Position numbers and translations under genes: made by a program. The notes below the pieces were generated by a model, which was given only the letters and a program-made list of their open reading frames with translations, was not told where the DNA came from and ran no database searches. Source: JAHFUA01 sp963733935 (GTDB lineage: Bacteria; Acidobacteriota; Terriglobia; Terriglobales; Acidobacteriaceae). Taken from it: 64,000 bases of DNA. Position 1 is the first letter of the stretch; each line of letters opens with the position of its first letter. The DNA lies in NCBI GenBank assembly GCA_963733935.1, contig CAVTEQ010000015.1, positions 248,001 to 312,000 on the forward strand, read 5' to 3'. Positions 1-9,130 of the stretch are shown here, one piece after another.

Positions 1-1099
1 GCCTGGTTCGCGCGAATCGGCGAGTATCGCAAGCAGTACCCTGAGCTCGGCGAAGAACTATTCCGCATGCAGCATCGCCAGCTCCCGGAAGGCTGGGACC
101 GCGGCCTGCCCGAATTCCCCGCCGACTCGAAAGGGCTGGCGACCCGCGAATCCTCAGCCAAGGTACTGAACGCAGCCGCCAAGAATATTCCCTGGTTGAT
201 CGGAGGAGCTGCTGATCTCGCGCCCTCCACCAAGACCCGTTTGACGTTCGAGGGCGCCGGCGATTTCTCGGCGGAGAATTATGCCGGACGCAATTTCCAC
301 TTTGGAATCCGCGAACATTCCATGGGCGCCATACTGAACGGAATGAGTCTGGTGAAGCTCCGTCCCTTCGGCTCGGGATTCTTCATTTTCGTCGACTACA
401 TGCGAGGATCTCTCCGTTTGAGCGCCTTGATGGAGCTGCCGGTGATTTACGTTTTCACCCACGACTCCATTGGTCTTGGTGAGGATGGCCCCACCCATCA
501 GCCCATCGAACAGCTTGCCCACATGCGTTCCATGCCCGGCTTGATTATGATCCGGCCCGCGGACGCGAATGAGGTGCGGGAGGCTTGGAAGGTCATACTG
601 CAACTGCACCACGAGCCCGCAGTGCTGGTGCTCACTCGCCAGGCTGTGCCGACTATCGACCGGACGAAGTTCGCCCCCGCCTCGGGCCTGGCCCGCGGAG
701 CCTACATTCTCGCCGATGCTCCGGGCGGTGACCCCTGAGGTCATCCTCATCGGTACCGGCAGCGAGGTTGCGCTCTGTCTCGAAGCCTACGAGCAATTGA
801 CCAAGGAGGGCGTGCGGGCGCGGGTAGTCAGTATGCCATCGTGGGAGCTGTTTGACGATCAGGACAAGAATTACCGGGACTCTGTTCTGCCTCCAAAAGT
901 GAAGGCAAGAGTCTCGGTCGAGCAGGCTTCCGATTTCGGCTGGAGCAAATACACCGGCTCAGAAGGGCACAATGTATGTATCGAAACCTTCGGAGCATCG
1001 GCGCCTATTAAGCAGCTATTGAAAAAGTTCGGCTTCACCGTGGAGAACGTTGTAGCTGCGGCAAAGGACCAGATCGCGCGGCACGGGAGCACAAAATGA
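1..1099 (+). CDS. tkt: transketolase, C-terminal half (5' end outside window, one frameshift)
   Basis: Transketolase moves two-carbon ketol units between pentose, heptose, tetrose and triose phosphates with thiamine diphosphate. The open frame runs in from the left edge, so only about 365 of the usual 650-700 residues are visible. It shows the pyrimidine-binding domain with the IREHSMG segment that carries the catalytic glutamate, and the family signature THDSIGLGEDGPTHQP, followed by the C-terminal domain (VILIGTGSEV). The frame breaks at a run of four C at 732-735. Removing one C joins ADAPGGDP to EVILIGTGSEV exactly as in intact homologs. The stop overlaps the next start (ATGA at 1096-1099), indicating translational coupling with rpiB. 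The identity is secure. Whether the frameshift is biological is doubtful. Confidence 0.93.
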
Positions 1100-1614
1100 A
1101 GGTAGGCATCGGCGCCGATCACGGCGGATTCGAGATGAAAGAGCAACTCTCGAAGTTGCTGCTCGCGGAAGGACACGAAGTCGTTGATTTTGGCAACAAG
1201 GTAAACGACAGCAGCGACGACTATCCGGATTTCGCGATCCCGGTCGCCCGCGCTGTCGCCAGTGGCAAGGTGGAGCGTGGCATCCTGGTGTGCGGCAGCG
1301 GTGTGGGAGCTTCCGTTGCCGCCAACAAGATCGTCGGCGTCCGTGCAGCGCTCTGTCATGACCACTTTTCCGCCCGCCAGGGCGTGGAGGACGACAATAT
1401 CAACGTACTTTGCTTTGGAGGCCGAACTACCGGCATCGCGGTGGCCTGGGACTGCACACAAAACTTCCTCAGCGCAAGGTTTAGCGGCGCAGACCGACAT
1501 CGTCGCCGGCTGGCCAAGGTCGCTGAAGTCGAAAGTAAGCAGCTTGGCCCATGCGGGCCATACCTCGTTTCAACTATTGAGCCTGAATTAGGAGATAACA
1601 ATGACGTTGCTTGA
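1096..1614 (+). CDS. rpiB: ribose-5-phosphate isomerase B
   Basis: Interconverts ribose-5-phosphate and ribulose-5-phosphate in the non-oxidative pentose phosphate pathway. The 172-residue product starts MKVGIGADHGG, the typical RpiB/LacAB N-terminus with the Asp-His pair. It carries GILVCGSGVGAS, whose cysteine is the catalytic base in the family, and HFSARQGVEDDNINVLCFGGR, then the C-terminal helix RHRRRLAKVAEVE. It is some 20 residues longer than usual at the C-terminus, and that tail contains the ribosome binding site and start of tal (14-base overlap). A small hairpin (arms TGGCCC/GGGCCA, 1545-1560) lies in this tail. It sits in a tkt-rpiB-tal operon. Confidence 0.93.
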   Translation: MKVGIGADHGGFEMKEQLSKLLLAEGHEVVDFGNKVNDSSDDYPDFAIPVARAVASGKVERGILVCGSGVGASVAANKIVGVRAALCHDHFSARQGVEDDNINVLCFGGRTTGIAVAWDCTQNFLSARFSGADRHRRRLAKVAEVESKQLGPCGPYLVSTIEPELGDNNDVA

Positions 1615-2573
1615 ATCCCTGAAGAAATATACGACCGTTGTGGCGGATACCGGTGATATTGAGGCCATTGCCCAGCACCGGCCGCAGGACGCCACCACCA
1701 ATCCTTCGCTGCTTTTTCACGCCGCCCAGATGCCGCACTATCGGCACCTAGTGGAAGAGGCTGCCGAACTAGCGCAGGAGGGCGGCGGCAGTCACGAAGA
1801 AATGGCGGCAGAGTTCATCGATCGGCTTTTCGTTCTGTTCGGAAGTGAAATTCTCAAAGTGGTTCCGGGCCGCGTGTCTACGGAAGTCGCTGCCAGCCTC
1901 AGCTTTGACACCACGGGCACCATCACGAAAGCCCGCAAGCTCATCTCGCTGTATGAGAAAAAAGGCGTGGCGCGCGAACGCATCCTGATCAAGATCGCCA
2001 GCACCTGGGAGGGTATTCGCGCAGCCGAGCTTCTTGAAAAAGAGGGCATCCACTGCAATCTGACACTGCTCTTCAGCTTCGCCCAGGCGGTCGCGTGCGC
2101 CGAAGCCGGAGTAACTTTGATCTCGCCTTTCGTCGGTCGTATCTACGATTGGTATAAGAAAGAGAACAAGGGCGCTGAGATTCCTCCGGACCAGGATCCT
2201 GGCGTCGCCTCCGTCACTCGCATTTACAACTATTACAAGAAATATGGTTACAAGACTCAGGTCATGGGCGCCAGCTTCCGGAATGTGAATCAGATTGTCC
2301 GCCTCGCCGGATGCGATTTGCTCACCATCAGTCCGGAGCTGCTTGAGCAGTTGGAGAAAACCGAGGGCACTCTGGATCGTAAGCTCGATCCGGCAACAGG
2401 CGAAGGCGGCCAAGGAAGATCGTCTGCACCTGGATGAGAAAACCTTCCGCTGGATGCACAACGAGGACGCCATGGCGACGGAGAAGCTGGCCGAGGGTAT
2501 CCGGAAATTTAATAGCGACGCACGGCACTTGGAAGAGTACGCACTCTCCCAGGTTGCTGAAAAAGTCGGATGA
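1601..2573 (+). CDS. tal: transaldolase (one frameshift near the 3' end)
   Basis: Transfers dihydroxyacetone units from sedoheptulose-7-phosphate to glyceraldehyde-3-phosphate through a Schiff-base lysine. The N-terminal part (DATTNPSLL near residue 30, ILIKIASTWEG with the active-site lysine, NLTLLFSFAQA, SPFVGRIYDW) is classic class I transaldolase. The frame is lost at the GG of 2399-2400. Deleting one G joins KLDPAT to AKAAKEDRLHLDEK and gives a 323-residue protein, close to E. coli TalB. The start at 1601 has AGGAG six bases upstream, inside rpiB. The stop overlaps an ATG (2570), but the better start for the next gene is 2591. As it stands the protein would lose about 50 C-terminal residues. 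Confidence 0.93.
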
Positions 2574-2590
2574 ATAAAAGAGGTCTACGA

Positions 2591-3268
2591 ATGAGCGCGG
2601 CTCGCGCAGTACTTTGGGACATGGACGGAACGCTGATTGATTCAGAGGAGCAGCATTGGATCTCCTGGCGGAACACGCTGGCGAAGGAAGGAATTGTCAT
2701 CACCCGTGAGCAGTTTCTCGCCACATTTGGCCAGCGCAACGATTCGATCATCCCCCAATTGCTTGGGGCCGCGGCGACTCCCGAGCGCATCGAGAGGATT
2801 TCAGAAGCTAAAGAGGAGCTGTATCGTCATCTAATTCGCAGGGACGGCATCTCACCTTTACCCGGAGTTGCAAGCTGGTTGCACCGGCTTCACAAGCAAG
2901 GATGGCTGCAGGCGATCGCCTCAGCGGCCCCGCGCGCGAACATCGATGCAGTGCTCGAGGCTTTGTCAGCTACTCACATTTTCCAAGGCGTCGTATCGGC
3001 CGAGGATGTGCAGAAAGGCAAACCGGATCCGGAAGTTTATCTGAAGGCTGCTTCCCGGGTCGAGGCATCGCCCGAGAACTGCATTGTGGTGGAAGACGCC
3101 GCTGCCGGGATCGAGGGCGCCCGCCGTGCAGGTATGCGGAGCATCGGCGTAAGTCACGACGGTCAGCATCTGCCCGCCGATGTAGTGGTGCAGTCTCTTG
3201 CTCTGCTGGATTCGGACGCCTTTGAAACTCTGCTGCAGACCGGTAACTGTCCCGCCAAGATTGGGTAG
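2591..3268 (+). CDS. HAD-family phosphatase, beta-phosphoglucomutase-like
   Basis: Predicted phosphatase or phosphomutase of HAD subfamily IA. It has motif I DMDGTLIDSE at the N-terminus with the nucleophile Asp, motif II in IASAA, the motif III lysine in KGKPDP and motif IV VVEDAAAGIEGA. The helical cap between motifs I and II is of the beta-PGM/GS1 type. An ATG at 2570 overlaps the transaldolase stop, but the ATG at 2591 has AGAGG at 2579-2583 with a seven-base gap, so I chose it (225 residues). As the last gene of the tkt-rpiB-tal operon it probably acts on a sugar phosphate or a side product. The substrate cannot be read from sequence. Confidence 0.8.
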   Translation: MSAARAVLWDMDGTLIDSEEQHWISWRNTLAKEGIVITREQFLATFGQRNDSIIPQLLGAAATPERIERISEAKEELYRHLIRRDGISPLPGVASWLHRLHKQGWLQAIASAAPRANIDAVLEALSATHIFQGVVSAEDVQKGKPDPEVYLKAASRVEASPENCIVVEDAAAGIEGARRAGMRSIGVSHDGQHLPADVVVQSLALLDSDAFETLLQTGNCPAKIG

Positions 3269-3311
3269 CTGCCTGGCCGGCACATCAGCACAACAGCAGC
3301 GGCGTTGCAGA

Positions 3312-3941
3312 TCAGCGTGGAATGACTTGAATCTCCATCTCCAGTCCGCTGTTCAGCGTGATCTTCTGACGCCCGTGAAACGCCGTGGTTCCGAGGCCAC
3401 CAGCGCCCCCAATGATAGATCCGATGCCAGCCCCTTTGCCGCCTCCGAAAATGCCGCCAAGCAATGCCCCAGCCCCCGCGCCAATGGCGGTGTGAGTAAT
3501 ACTAGTTCTACCTCTGCCGCCTGATTCGATCGCGCCTTCGACGTCGACTTTCTCGCCCGACGGCGCGTGGTAGAGCTGGACGATCTCAGCCTGGATGGGT
3601 GCGCGGCGTCCGTCGGTCAAAACCAACCGATCGAAGCGCAGCATCATGGTCGTGTGGCCCTCCAGTCTGCCCGACATGTCGATGCTGCTGATATGACCAT
3701 AGACCCGGGCATTGCGATAGTCGCCTTGGCTGACGACGGTTGCGCTGAATGGATCGCCGACCTCGGAGTCGGTGCTGGTCAGTGTGTCATCGAGGCGAAT
3801 GCGGAGTGCCAAGTCATCCGGCACAGTGAAGCTTTGGCACAACCCTGAAGTTGAAAAGGCAAGAAAAACGAATAGCGAGACGACCCCACAAATATGCGAA
3901 ACGGTGCGCGCGTCTTTGCGTCGCAGCAAATGAGTCAACAT
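3312..3941 (-). CDS. exported glycine-zipper protein, function unknown
   Basis: A 209-residue protein with an N-terminal signal sequence (hydrophobic VVSLFVFLAFSTSGLCQ, about residues 20-36). It has a beta-rich middle (VPDDLALRIRLDDTLTS...GDPFSATV) and a C-terminal glycine-rich stretch, GAGAGALLGGIFGGGKGAGIGSIIGG in two parts, that looks like a glycine zipper able to insert in a membrane. The middle resembles acidobacterial envelope proteins that tune exposure by the GDPF.A.V motif, but none has a known job to my knowledge. It is transcribed towards the HAD gene and away from the L,D-transpeptidase. Confidence 0.6.
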   Translation of the reverse strand: MLTHLLRRKDARTVSHICGVVSLFVFLAFSTSGLCQSFTVPDDLALRIRLDDTLTSTDSEVGDPFSATVVSQGDYRNARVYGHISSIDMSGRLEGHTTMMLRFDRLVLTDGRRAPIQAEIVQLYHAPSGEKVDVEGAIESGGRGRTSITHTAIGAGAGALLGGIFGGGKGAGIGSIIGGAGGLGTTAFHGRQKITLNSGLEMEIQVIPR

Positions 3942-4115
3942 TTAGCAGTCCTCCCAGTGGCGATCGGTGGTCTGGTCCGCTCCGCTCTGGTTGCACTCCA
4001 GATGCCAAGCTTCGCAGTTAGGTTAAAGTAACGAATGGCTGACAAACGACCGCCGTTTGAACGTGCCGACGCGCGGCGGCCCTTATTTCTGGCCGTATCG
4101 ACGACGCAACGGTGA

Positions 4116-4143
4116 CAATATCTTTGCCAGTGCCAAGATATTG
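4116..4143. promoter_or_regulatory. inverted repeat overlapping a -35-like box, possible operator
   Basis: Arms CAATATCTT (4116-4124) and AAGATATTG (4135-4143) are perfect reverse complements separated by ten bases. The right arm overlaps TTGACA (4141-4146), a perfect sigma-70 -35 hexamer facing the transpeptidase gene. The matching -10 (TAATCG at 4163, 16-base gap) is weak. A dimeric repressor bound here would block that promoter. This is inference from layout only. Confidence 0.35.
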
Positions 4144-4229
4144 ACACCAAACCTGCCAGCGCTAATCGCGTCTCGGCTGTAAGACAAGCCGCGCCAAAAA
4201 TATTATTCCGGCCCTTGAAATGCAGCCTT

Positions 4230-4248
4230 TCGGAGTGGAATACTCCGA
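4230..4248 (+). promoter_or_regulatory. leader hairpin upstream of the L,D-transpeptidase
   Basis: Perfect 7-bp stem TCGGAGT/ACTCCGA with the loop GGAAT, ending 16 bases before the AGGAGG ribosome binding site (4265-4270). It could tune translation or mRNA stability. It has no T tract, so it is not a classic terminator. Confidence 0.35.
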
Positions 4249-4274
4249 CTACCTGCATGGGTGCAGGAGGATTA

Positions 4275-6017
4275 GTGAGACAACTACAAATTTTGGGGTG
4301 GGGTCATCGGCTCTCGACGCCGCTAGTGCTGATCGCACTGTTCTGCGGATCCGGATGCGGCTCAGCGGGTTCTGCTCCGACTCAGCTTGCGGTTTCCAGC
4401 GGCACAGCGAGTCGGCAGGATCTCAGCTCCGATGGTCAAGCCTGGCTGCGCTCCGCCATTAGCCGTGGCAACTTCCCCGACTTGCGCTGGCCGGATTTCA
4501 GCGATTACAGCAATCATGTGAAGAAATTCTACGAGCTCAACGGGATTTCATTGTGGTGGGTTAAGGGAATGGAGCCGACCGCACAGGCGCGGCAGGTGAT
4601 CGCGCTGTTGCTCAAAGCGGACCAAAAGGGGCTCTCCGCGGAGGACTACGACGGATCCCGGTGGAACGATCGGCTGGCAAAACTCAAACCTGCGACGCGA
4701 GAGCCGGCCGATGCGGACGTTATGAAATTTGACCTCGCGCTTACGGTTTGCGCGATGAGGTATATCTCCGACCTCCACATTGGAAAGGTAAATCCCCGGC
4801 ACTTCGCCTTTGCTCTCGATAGTGAGTCCAGGAAATACGATCTTGCTGAATTTCTCAAGGACTATGTTGTTGATGCTGGCGACGTTGCTGGCGCGTTGGC
4901 CCAAGTGGAACCGCCCTATCCCGGTTACAAACGCACGATTCAAGCTCTGCAAACCTACATCGAGCTTGCGAAGAAAGATGATGGGGAGCAGCTTCCGCTC
5001 GGGATGAAAACCATTACACCCGGCGACGCTTATCCCGGCGTCCCGCGGCTCACGCGGCTGCTTCGGTTGGTTGGCGACCTTCCGGCTGACGTCAATGTTC
5101 CCGCTGATCAAACCGCTTACACAGGCGCTCTGGTGGACGCGGTAAAGAATTTTCAGCGCCGCCATGGGCGAGATCCGAACGGACGAATTGACACGCAAAC
5201 TCTGGCTGACTTGAACGTGTCTCTGAGCCGTCGAGTTCGACAAATGCAACTCACCCTCGAGCGATGGCGGTGGATGCCGGAGGCATATCGAAAAGCGCCC
5301 ATCGTGGCCAACATCCCCGAGTTTCGTCTCCGCGCCTATGACAAGGACTTCAACATCGGTGTGACCATGAATGTCGTGGTTGGCAAAGCATACGGTCATG
5401 GCACCCCGGTGTTCAGCGACACCTTGCAATACGTCGTCTTCCGGCCCTATTGGGAAGTGCCGTATTCGATTACCAGAGGGGAGATGATTCCGCACATTGT
5501 TCGCGACCCTGACTACTTGGCGAAGAAGGGATTAGAAGTCGTGGACAGCCGACAGAACGTGGTCTCGGCCGGTACGGTTACCAATGACGTGCTCAGCCAG
5601 CTCCGAGCCGGAAAGCTCTTTATCCGGCAAAAGCCGGGTCCAAAGAACGCACTGGGCCTCGCGAAATTCGTCTTCCCCAATAGCTACAACGTGTACATGC
5701 ACGATACCCCGGCCCCAGAATTCTTCGCGAAGTCCCGGCGGGATTTCAGCCACGGCTGTATCCGGCTGCAAAAGCCCGCCGATCTGGCTGCCTGGGTCCT
5801 GCGCGACAATCCTGGCTGGACCCCGGAACGCATTCGCGCGGCCATGAACGGCAGCACGACCCAACAGGTGAACCTCGCGCACCCGATTCCGGTCTTGATC
5901 GTCTATGGCACCGTTGTCGTGCTGGAAGACGGACTCGTTCACTTCTACGACGACATCTATGGGCACGACGCCGCCTTGGAGAAGGTCCTCGCGAAGGGCT
6001 ATCCGTATCCTTGGTGA
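4275..6017 (+). CDS. murein L,D-transpeptidase, YcbB/LdtD type, likely lipoprotein
   Basis: Forms 3-3 (mDAP-mDAP) cross-links in peptidoglycan in the periplasm. I chose the GTG at 4275 because AGGAGG lies at 4265-4270 and the product then starts with a short signal sequence (PLVLIALFCGSGCG) ending in a lipobox-like cysteine. Order in the 580-residue product: scaffold region, peptidoglycan-binding domain (VDAVKNFQRRHGRDPNGRID, about 275-320), then the YkuD domain with the catalytic motif SHGCIRL, Cys495. The length and domain order match E. coli LdtD. The neighbour on the other strand is a MepK-like enzyme that in E. coli cuts these same cross-links. Confidence 0.87.
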   Translation: MRQLQILGWGHRLSTPLVLIALFCGSGCGSAGSAPTQLAVSSGTASRQDLSSDGQAWLRSAISRGNFPDLRWPDFSDYSNHVKKFYELNGISLWWVKGMEPTAQARQVIALLLKADQKGLSAEDYDGSRWNDRLAKLKPATREPADADVMKFDLALTVCAMRYISDLHIGKVNPRHFAFALDSESRKYDLAEFLKDYVVDAGDVAGALAQVEPPYPGYKRTIQALQTYIELAKKDDGEQLPLGMKTITPGDAYPGVPRLTRLLRLVGDLPADVNVPADQTAYTGALVDAVKNFQRRHGRDPNGRIDTQTLADLNVSLSRRVRQMQLTLERWRWMPEAYRKAPIVANIPEFRLRAYDKDFNIGVTMNVVVGKAYGHGTPVFSDTLQYVVFRPYWEVPYSITRGEMIPHIVRDPDYLAKKGLEVVDSRQNVVSAGTVTNDVLSQLRAGKLFIRQKPGPKNALGLAKFVFPNSYNVYMHDTPAPEFFAKSRRDFSHGCIRLQKPADLAAWVLRDNPGWTPERIRAAMNGSTTQQVNLAHPIPVLIVYGTVVVLEDGLVHFYDDIYGHDAALEKVLAKGYPYPW

Positions 6018-6024
6018 GAGCTAA

Positions 6025-6573
6025 TTACCAGCGGCGCACGCGTCCCACGTCAACGTGCACGAAGTCGGAGCTGCGATAGTAACCAACGCCGCCGCGATGC
6101 AGGCGCAGCGCGGCATCCCGCACAGTTGAGGTCGGAATCCCCGGCAAGCGAATGTCGATAGCCTCCGCCTGCATGTGAAGACTGTGGCGAGCCACGCCCG
6201 TATGCTCGCTGCGAGTGCGGAGGAATTCGTTGCTCCAGGGCGTGCGATATCCGCAGATCACGTCGATCTCGCCACCGGAATCGTTCAAAGACGCGGTAAG
6301 TTCGTGGAGCAGGTCAAACAGGTGGGGATCGAAATGATGTATCTCACCGGTGCGATGGTCGCGGAGATAATGGTCGAGCGCGTCTAAGGCCTCCGGCAAG
6401 TAGGTATCGCCGCGCCGATAAACGATGTCGAGCCGCTCGCGAGTGTGTGTGTGATAGAAACGGAGCCGGTAGTCGTGCGCGGACGGAGCGGCCGGCTCTG
6501 CCGCTTGCCCGAGCGGTACTGCCAGCACCAGCACCATCAGCCACAAGCTGCAGTGGCGGACTCCTGGCCTCAT
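6025..6573 (-). CDS. DUF882/M15-like murein endopeptidase, MepK (YcbK) type
   Basis: Predicted zinc peptidase of the peptidoglycan. The C-terminal half has VICGYRTPWSNEFLR, the ligand motif HSLHMQAEAIDI (His...Asp) and FVHVDVG with the last histidine, as in E. coli MepK, which cleaves 3-3 cross-links. I start it at 6573, where a clear signal peptide begins (HCSLWLMVLVLAVPLGQAAEP). That gives 182 residues, the same as MepK. No strong ribosome binding site is visible, and in-frame ATGs exist upstream at 6624 and 6693. It is convergent with the L,D-transpeptidase, 7 bases apart. Confidence 0.8.
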   Translation of the reverse strand: MRPGVRHCSLWLMVLVLAVPLGQAAEPAAPSAHDYRLRFYHTHTRERLDIVYRRGDTYLPEALDALDHYLRDHRTGEIHHFDPHLFDLLHELTASLNDSGGEIDVICGYRTPWSNEFLRTRSEHTGVARHSLHMQAEAIDIRLPGIPTSTVRDAALRLHRGGVGYYRSSDFVHVDVGRVRRW

Positions 6574-6736
6574 CGTTACAGACCGCAATCTCTCCCGCGA
6601 AGGGAGCAATGTGTCTAAAAGCATCTCTGATAGAAGCTTAACATAGCGCAAACCAGAGCTCCGAATCCGGAGATGAAAGGTGAGAGCGCCCACAGGCGCC
6701 TTTCACGGATCACGGCTGTCAGTAAGAAGGGGGAAT

Positions 6737-7249
6737 TCAGGTTTTCCCTGATGGTGTTTCTTCTGTCTCCGGCCACGCCACCGCAAAAACCAAAGCCACC
6801 GCAATTCCGACCGACACCTCGGCGAAGCGATGAAACGCAACTTGCCATGGAGGAGCGTTCCGCGGCAGGAGCAACACAATCGCCAGCGTAACACCGCCGA
6901 ACCGATAGGCACTTCGATCGAGGTGTGCTGCGGCGCAAAGCAGCCCCAGGACGAACACGCCGATCCCAAATACCAGCAGGGTGTGCCCAAAGTAGCTCGC
7001 TACAATCGCCCCAACTACGGCTCCCAATGCGGTTCCCATGAAACGCTGCCAGGAGACAGCGGCTGCGGCGCCCAGAGAAGATTGCGTGATCACGATCGTC
7101 GTAATCGGCGCCCAGTATGTTTCTGGCAACCTGAACAATCGCGCTACCAGCACTGAAGCCACAACCGCCATGGCAGTCCGGACGGAATGTACGACCACAG
7201 GCCGCCACTTCCGCGCGGACCCATGGCTCGCTAGCGTCAGCTCAGGCAT
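6737..7249 (-). CDS. FUSC-family inner membrane protein (short)
   Basis: 170 residues with four to five hydrophobic segments. It contains the FUSC-like pattern YWAPITTIVITQSSLGAAAAVSWQRFMGTALGAVVGA, seen in aromatic-acid exporters and in YccS/YhfK. It lacks the large soluble half of full-length family members, so it is a half-size version that may oligomerise. The ATG at 7249 lies 38 bases after ctaB, so it may be the last gene of the respiratory operon. A link between its function and respiration is not evident. The long in-frame extension upstream overlaps ctaB antiparallel codons and was not used. Confidence 0.65.
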   Translation of the reverse strand: MPELTLASHGSARKWRPVVVHSVRTAMAVVASVLVARLFRLPETYWAPITTIVITQSSLGAAAAVSWQRFMGTALGAVVGAIVASYFGHTLLVFGIGVFVLGLLCAAAHLDRSAYRFGGVTLAIVLLLPRNAPPWQVAFHRFAEVSVGIAVALVFAVAWPETEETPSGKT

Positions 7250-7287
7250 CTCTGTTTTTCGCAGCTCTTGCAGCCATTTGTCTGTTG

Positions 7288-8232
7288 CTAAACCCTGCCG
7301 AGCAGGATCAGCACCAACAACGATGGAAGATAGATGATGGATGCCACCAGCAGGCAACGTGCAGCCGCGTTCGATCTGCGAAGCACGAATCGCACCCCGT
7401 AGTAGGAAAACCCCAAACTGAGGAGCAAGGCTACCACACAACAGGTGATACGCAGCTCGCCTGGCGGCGTTGACGCAAAACTGATTGCGACTAAAGCCAA
7501 AAGGGGCACTATGGTCTGCAGAGCCACAAAGCGAGCTCTCGGCTCGCCCCGGGGCAGCACAAGGTAGCCCGCACGCTCGTAGTCCTCGCGGTACATCCAG
7601 GCGATTGCCATGAAATGGGGAAACTGCCACAGGAACACAATGACGTAGAGGATCCAGGCTTCCACGGTTAGCCTGCCACCTGCTGCCGCTGCTCCGATCA
7701 GCGGAGGCATCGCGCCCGGAAGGGCCCCCACCAGCGTACAGAACGGCGTTTTTCGTTTGAGCGGTGTGTAGAGGAAGAGGTAGCTTACCAGCGTGGCGAT
7801 GGCAAGGCCGCTGGCAAGGAAGTTCGCGGCCACGGCAAGGTAGACGGCGCCTGCCACTGAGAGAGCGATCCCGAACCAAAGAGCACTTGAAGGCTGCATC
7901 CGCCCGGCAGCCAGCGGCCGTCTCGCAGTCCGCCGCATCTGCGCATCAAAGCAGCGCTCGATATATTGATTCAGGGTGCCGGTCCCACTCGCCACCAATA
8001 ACGTACCCAACAAAGTGTGCATCAATAGCGAGAACGGGAATTCGCGAAATCCTGTTGGCCGACCGAGACAAAAACCGGCAAAGGTTGCTATTGCGATCAG
8101 AAAATTGATTTCTGGCTTGGTGAGCGCCCAGTAGTCGGCCAATGCGGTGTATGCACGAGCCCCACGAGGATGCTGTGCTCCACCCGCCACTTCGGCCGGA
8201 GCGCTAATTCCAGCGATGGCGTCGGTTGCCAT
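7288..8232 (-). CDS. ctaB: protoheme IX farnesyltransferase (heme O synthase)
   Basis: Attaches a farnesyl group to heme b to make heme O, the precursor of heme A for the aa3-type oxidase encoded upstream. The 314-residue UbiA-family protein has about nine membrane segments. It has the prenyl-diphosphate site NQYIERCFDAQMRRTARRPL (family N..D..MxRTxxRP) near residue 90-110, and the second Asp-rich loop MYREDYERAGYLVLP. The N-terminal 25 residues are a polar extension. It lies two bases after ctaG in the operon. Confidence 0.93.
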   Translation of the reverse strand: MATDAIAGISAPAEVAGGAQHPRGARAYTALADYWALTKPEINFLIAIATFAGFCLGRPTGFREFPFSLLMHTLLGTLLVASGTGTLNQYIERCFDAQMRRTARRPLAAGRMQPSSALWFGIALSVAGAVYLAVAANFLASGLAIATLVSYLFLYTPLKRKTPFCTLVGALPGAMPPLIGAAAAGGRLTVEAWILYVIVFLWQFPHFMAIAWMYREDYERAGYLVLPRGEPRARFVALQTIVPLLALVAISFASTPPGELRITCCVVALLLSLGFSYYGVRFVLRRSNAAARCLLVASIIYLPSLLVLILLGRV

Positions 8233-8234
8233 GC

Positions 8235-9122
8235 TTAAGCGACCTCCGCTTGAGAACCATTCAACGGCGCTGCGGACGCGCTTTGCGCCTGTCGCTCCAA
8301 GTGCGTGCCATGGGGAGAAAGTATTTTGACGGTTATGACGGCTGCCGGCAGCAAATAGGCAACCGTCACACTAACCCACATCAGTGCGCCTGCACATTGC
8401 TGATCTTGGAGAGGCGAAAGGTTGGAGAGCCGAGGTGCAGACAGATAGGACGGATACACAACACGGTCACAGAATACAAGAAACGCAGAAAGGATATCGC
8501 ACGGTAACGTCGCAAAAAAAAGGTACACGGGCATGGACCACCGCGGCCGAGGGGGCACTTTCGTCGCCGGCTGAACCACGGGCCACCAGAACAGAAGGCC
8601 GGCCAACGTAAAGGACGCGTACTCAATGTCGTGCAACCAGTGGAACCGCATAGCCAGCCCGAACACCGCGGGCAGATGCCATCCAATGACGGTGGCTATG
8701 GCACAGAGCCAGCAAAACACTGGATGCGTAAGTACCCGTAAGAGCCATTGGGCCGCGGGATTGTGAAGAAATAAGTCCTGAACGCCGCGCCCAAACTTTG
8801 CCGGGAGGAGACCCCATAACAGTGCCTGGGCTGGCGTTCCCACTAAGAGCAACGGAGCAACCACCAGCATCAACACAAGATGATTGATCATGTGGATCGT
8901 AAGCAACTCGTGATCCAGTGCAGACAGGGGAGAGCCCAGGACGATCCAGAGAAAAGACAGCCCCCCAATAAAAGCGGCAAGCGGCCAAACAGAAATCGTG
9001 TTTGGAGGTGCGCTCCGAAGACGCATCCAACCGCGCAAGTATACCAACGCCATAAAAACCAAAGCAGACGTAAGCAGCACAGAAAGATGCCACGGCTGCA
9101 GGTGCAGATGGGCTCCCGACAT
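8235..9122 (-). CDS. ctaG: cytochrome c oxidase assembly protein CtaG (caa3 type)
   Basis: Polytopic membrane protein of the CtaG_Bacillus family, needed for assembly of caa3 oxidase and probably copper delivery. The 295-residue product has about seven hydrophobic helices and conserved histidines in HMINHLVLMLVVAPLLLVG and in GWHLPAVFGLAMRFHWLHDIEYASF. It stands between the cytochrome b-c gene and ctaB, which fits a role in maturing the oxidase made from the same cluster. Confidence 0.88.
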   Translation of the reverse strand: MSGAHLHLQPWHLSVLLTSALVFMALVYLRGWMRLRSAPPNTISVWPLAAFIGGLSFLWIVLGSPLSALDHELLTIHMINHLVLMLVVAPLLLVGTPAQALLWGLLPAKFGRGVQDLFLHNPAAQWLLRVLTHPVFCWLCAIATVIGWHLPAVFGLAMRFHWLHDIEYASFTLAGLLFWWPVVQPATKVPPRPRWSMPVYLFFATLPCDILSAFLVFCDRVVYPSYLSAPRLSNLSPLQDQQCAGALMWVSVTVAYLLPAAVITVKILSPHGTHLERQAQSASAAPLNGSQAEVA

Positions 9123-9130
9123 GGCTGAAC

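Larger units (their letters stand above)
3942..4274. other. divergent intergenic region with inverted repeats
   Basis: 333 bases between two divergently transcribed envelope genes. It holds a 9-bp inverted repeat (4116-4143), a perfect TTGACA box at 4141-4146, and a hairpin at 4230-4248 just before the ribosome binding site of the L,D-transpeptidase. No open frame here is convincing. Confidence 0.5.
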
